Source: Planctomycetota bacterium
Lineage (GTDB): Bacteria > Planctomycetota > Phycisphaerae > UBA1845 > PWPN01
Direction of reading: 5' to 3'
Assembly: GCA_020346805.1 (NCBI GenBank)
Contig: CP070790.1
Coordinates: 1,458,580 to 1,463,645, forward strand
DNA length: 5,066 bases
In this document: positions 4,769 through 5,066 of the stretch, in pieces
Position numbering within the stretch: position 1 is the first letter of the stretch
Layout of the letters: the number at the start of each line of letters is the position of its first letter
Notes under the pieces: model-generated
Databases searched by the model: none
Told to the model about the DNA's origin: nothing
The model's input: the letters and a program-made list of their open reading frames with translations, nothing else
Made by a program: the position numbers and the translations under genes

Positions 4769-5066
4769 ATGCCCACCATGCACAAAGTCGGTGATGTCTA
4801 CATCGCCCAATCTGCCGTCGTCGAAGGCGACGTTATCCTCGGCCCCGAAACCAACATTTGGCATCATTGTGTACTTCGCGGCGATGTCGCCCCCATCCGC
4901 GTCGGCCGGCAAGTCAACATCCAGGAAGGTTCTATCCTTCACTGTGATACGGATGTACCCCTACAAATTGCTGACCAAGTGGTCATCGGCCACAATGTCG
5001 TGGTCCACTGCCGAAGCGTTGGCAGCAGAACCCTGATCGGCATCAGCGCCAACATACTCGACCACT
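4769..5066 (+). CDS. Gamma-class carbonic anhydrase family protein, N-terminal part (3' end beyond window)
   Basis: The frame is open to the window edge and gives 99 residues of a left-handed beta-helix protein with hexapeptide repeats (VVEGDVILG, IRVGRQVNIQ, LQIADQVVIG, RTLIGISANIL). The gamma carbonic anhydrase signature is present: LRGD (R37, D39), NIQEGSILH (Q52, H58) and IGHNVVVH (H75, H80). H58, H75 and H80 match the three metal-binding histidines of Cam, without Cam's acidic loop, as in the shorter CamH/YrdA/PaaY-like group. Such proteins are cytoplasmic trimers; some hydrate CO2, while for many the activity is unproven. The usual HGC after the last histidine reads HCR here. The start at 4769 is chosen because AGGAG (4756-4760) lies 8 bases upstream; an in-frame ATG at 4742 lacks a Shine-Dalgarno. 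About half the usual length of 170-200 residues is visible. Confidence 0.88.
   Translation, partial: MPTMHKVGDVYIAQSAVVEGDVILGPETNIWHHCVLRGDVAPIRVGRQVNIQEGSILHCDTDVPLQIADQVVIGHNVVVHCRSVGSRTLIGISANILDH

Overview
This window looks like a moderate-GC bacterium of the Planctomycetota/PVC type, probably close to Phycisphaerae. That call rests on general features: sugar-processing enzymes carrying Tat signals, long intergenic gaps, and several short structured intergenic repeats of kinds I associate with planctomycete genomes. No marker gene fixes the taxon.

Layout. Positions 1-443 (minus) hold the N-terminal part of a Wzz/GumC-like polysaccharide chain-length protein that runs off the left edge. 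It has no stop codon inside the window. Positions 444-731 are its upstream gap, with a candidate promoter and a terminator-like hairpin for the tRNA. Positions 732-806 (minus) are a tRNA-His(GUG) with an encoded G-1. Positions 807-1287 are a 480-base gap holding back-to-back candidate promoters for the tRNA (minus) and for the downstream gene pair (plus), followed by three strong hairpins.

The centre is a two-gene plus-strand unit: a Tat-exported GH51-like glycoside hydrolase (1288-2847), then a Tat/lipobox enolase-superfamily (mandelate-racemase-type) protein (2923-4179). The 75-base gap between them holds a 15-codon micro-ORF with a Shine-Dalgarno. It lies in the same frame as the enolase-family gene and ends 6 bases before its start codon, and that gene has no clear Shine-Dalgarno of its own. 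Positions 4180-4768 are a 589-base non-coding stretch packed with small palindromic repeats. The window ends in the 5' part of a gamma-class carbonic anhydrase family gene (4769-5066, plus), with its own TTGACA-type promoter and Shine-Dalgarno.

How the genes may work together (inference): both central proteins are predicted to leave the cytoplasm, so they may act one after the other on a glycan fragment in the cell envelope. The hydrolase would free a sugar, and the enolase-family enzyme would dehydrate or epimerise a sugar acid. The substrate cannot be read from sequence. The Wzz-like, tRNA and carbonic anhydrase genes look like unrelated neighbours.

Most notable are the exported enolase-superfamily enzyme with a complete catalytic set, the altered active-site surroundings in the GH51-like enzyme, the in-frame micro-ORF, and a set of hairpin repeats that share symmetric G.A mismatch modules and bracket the gene pair.
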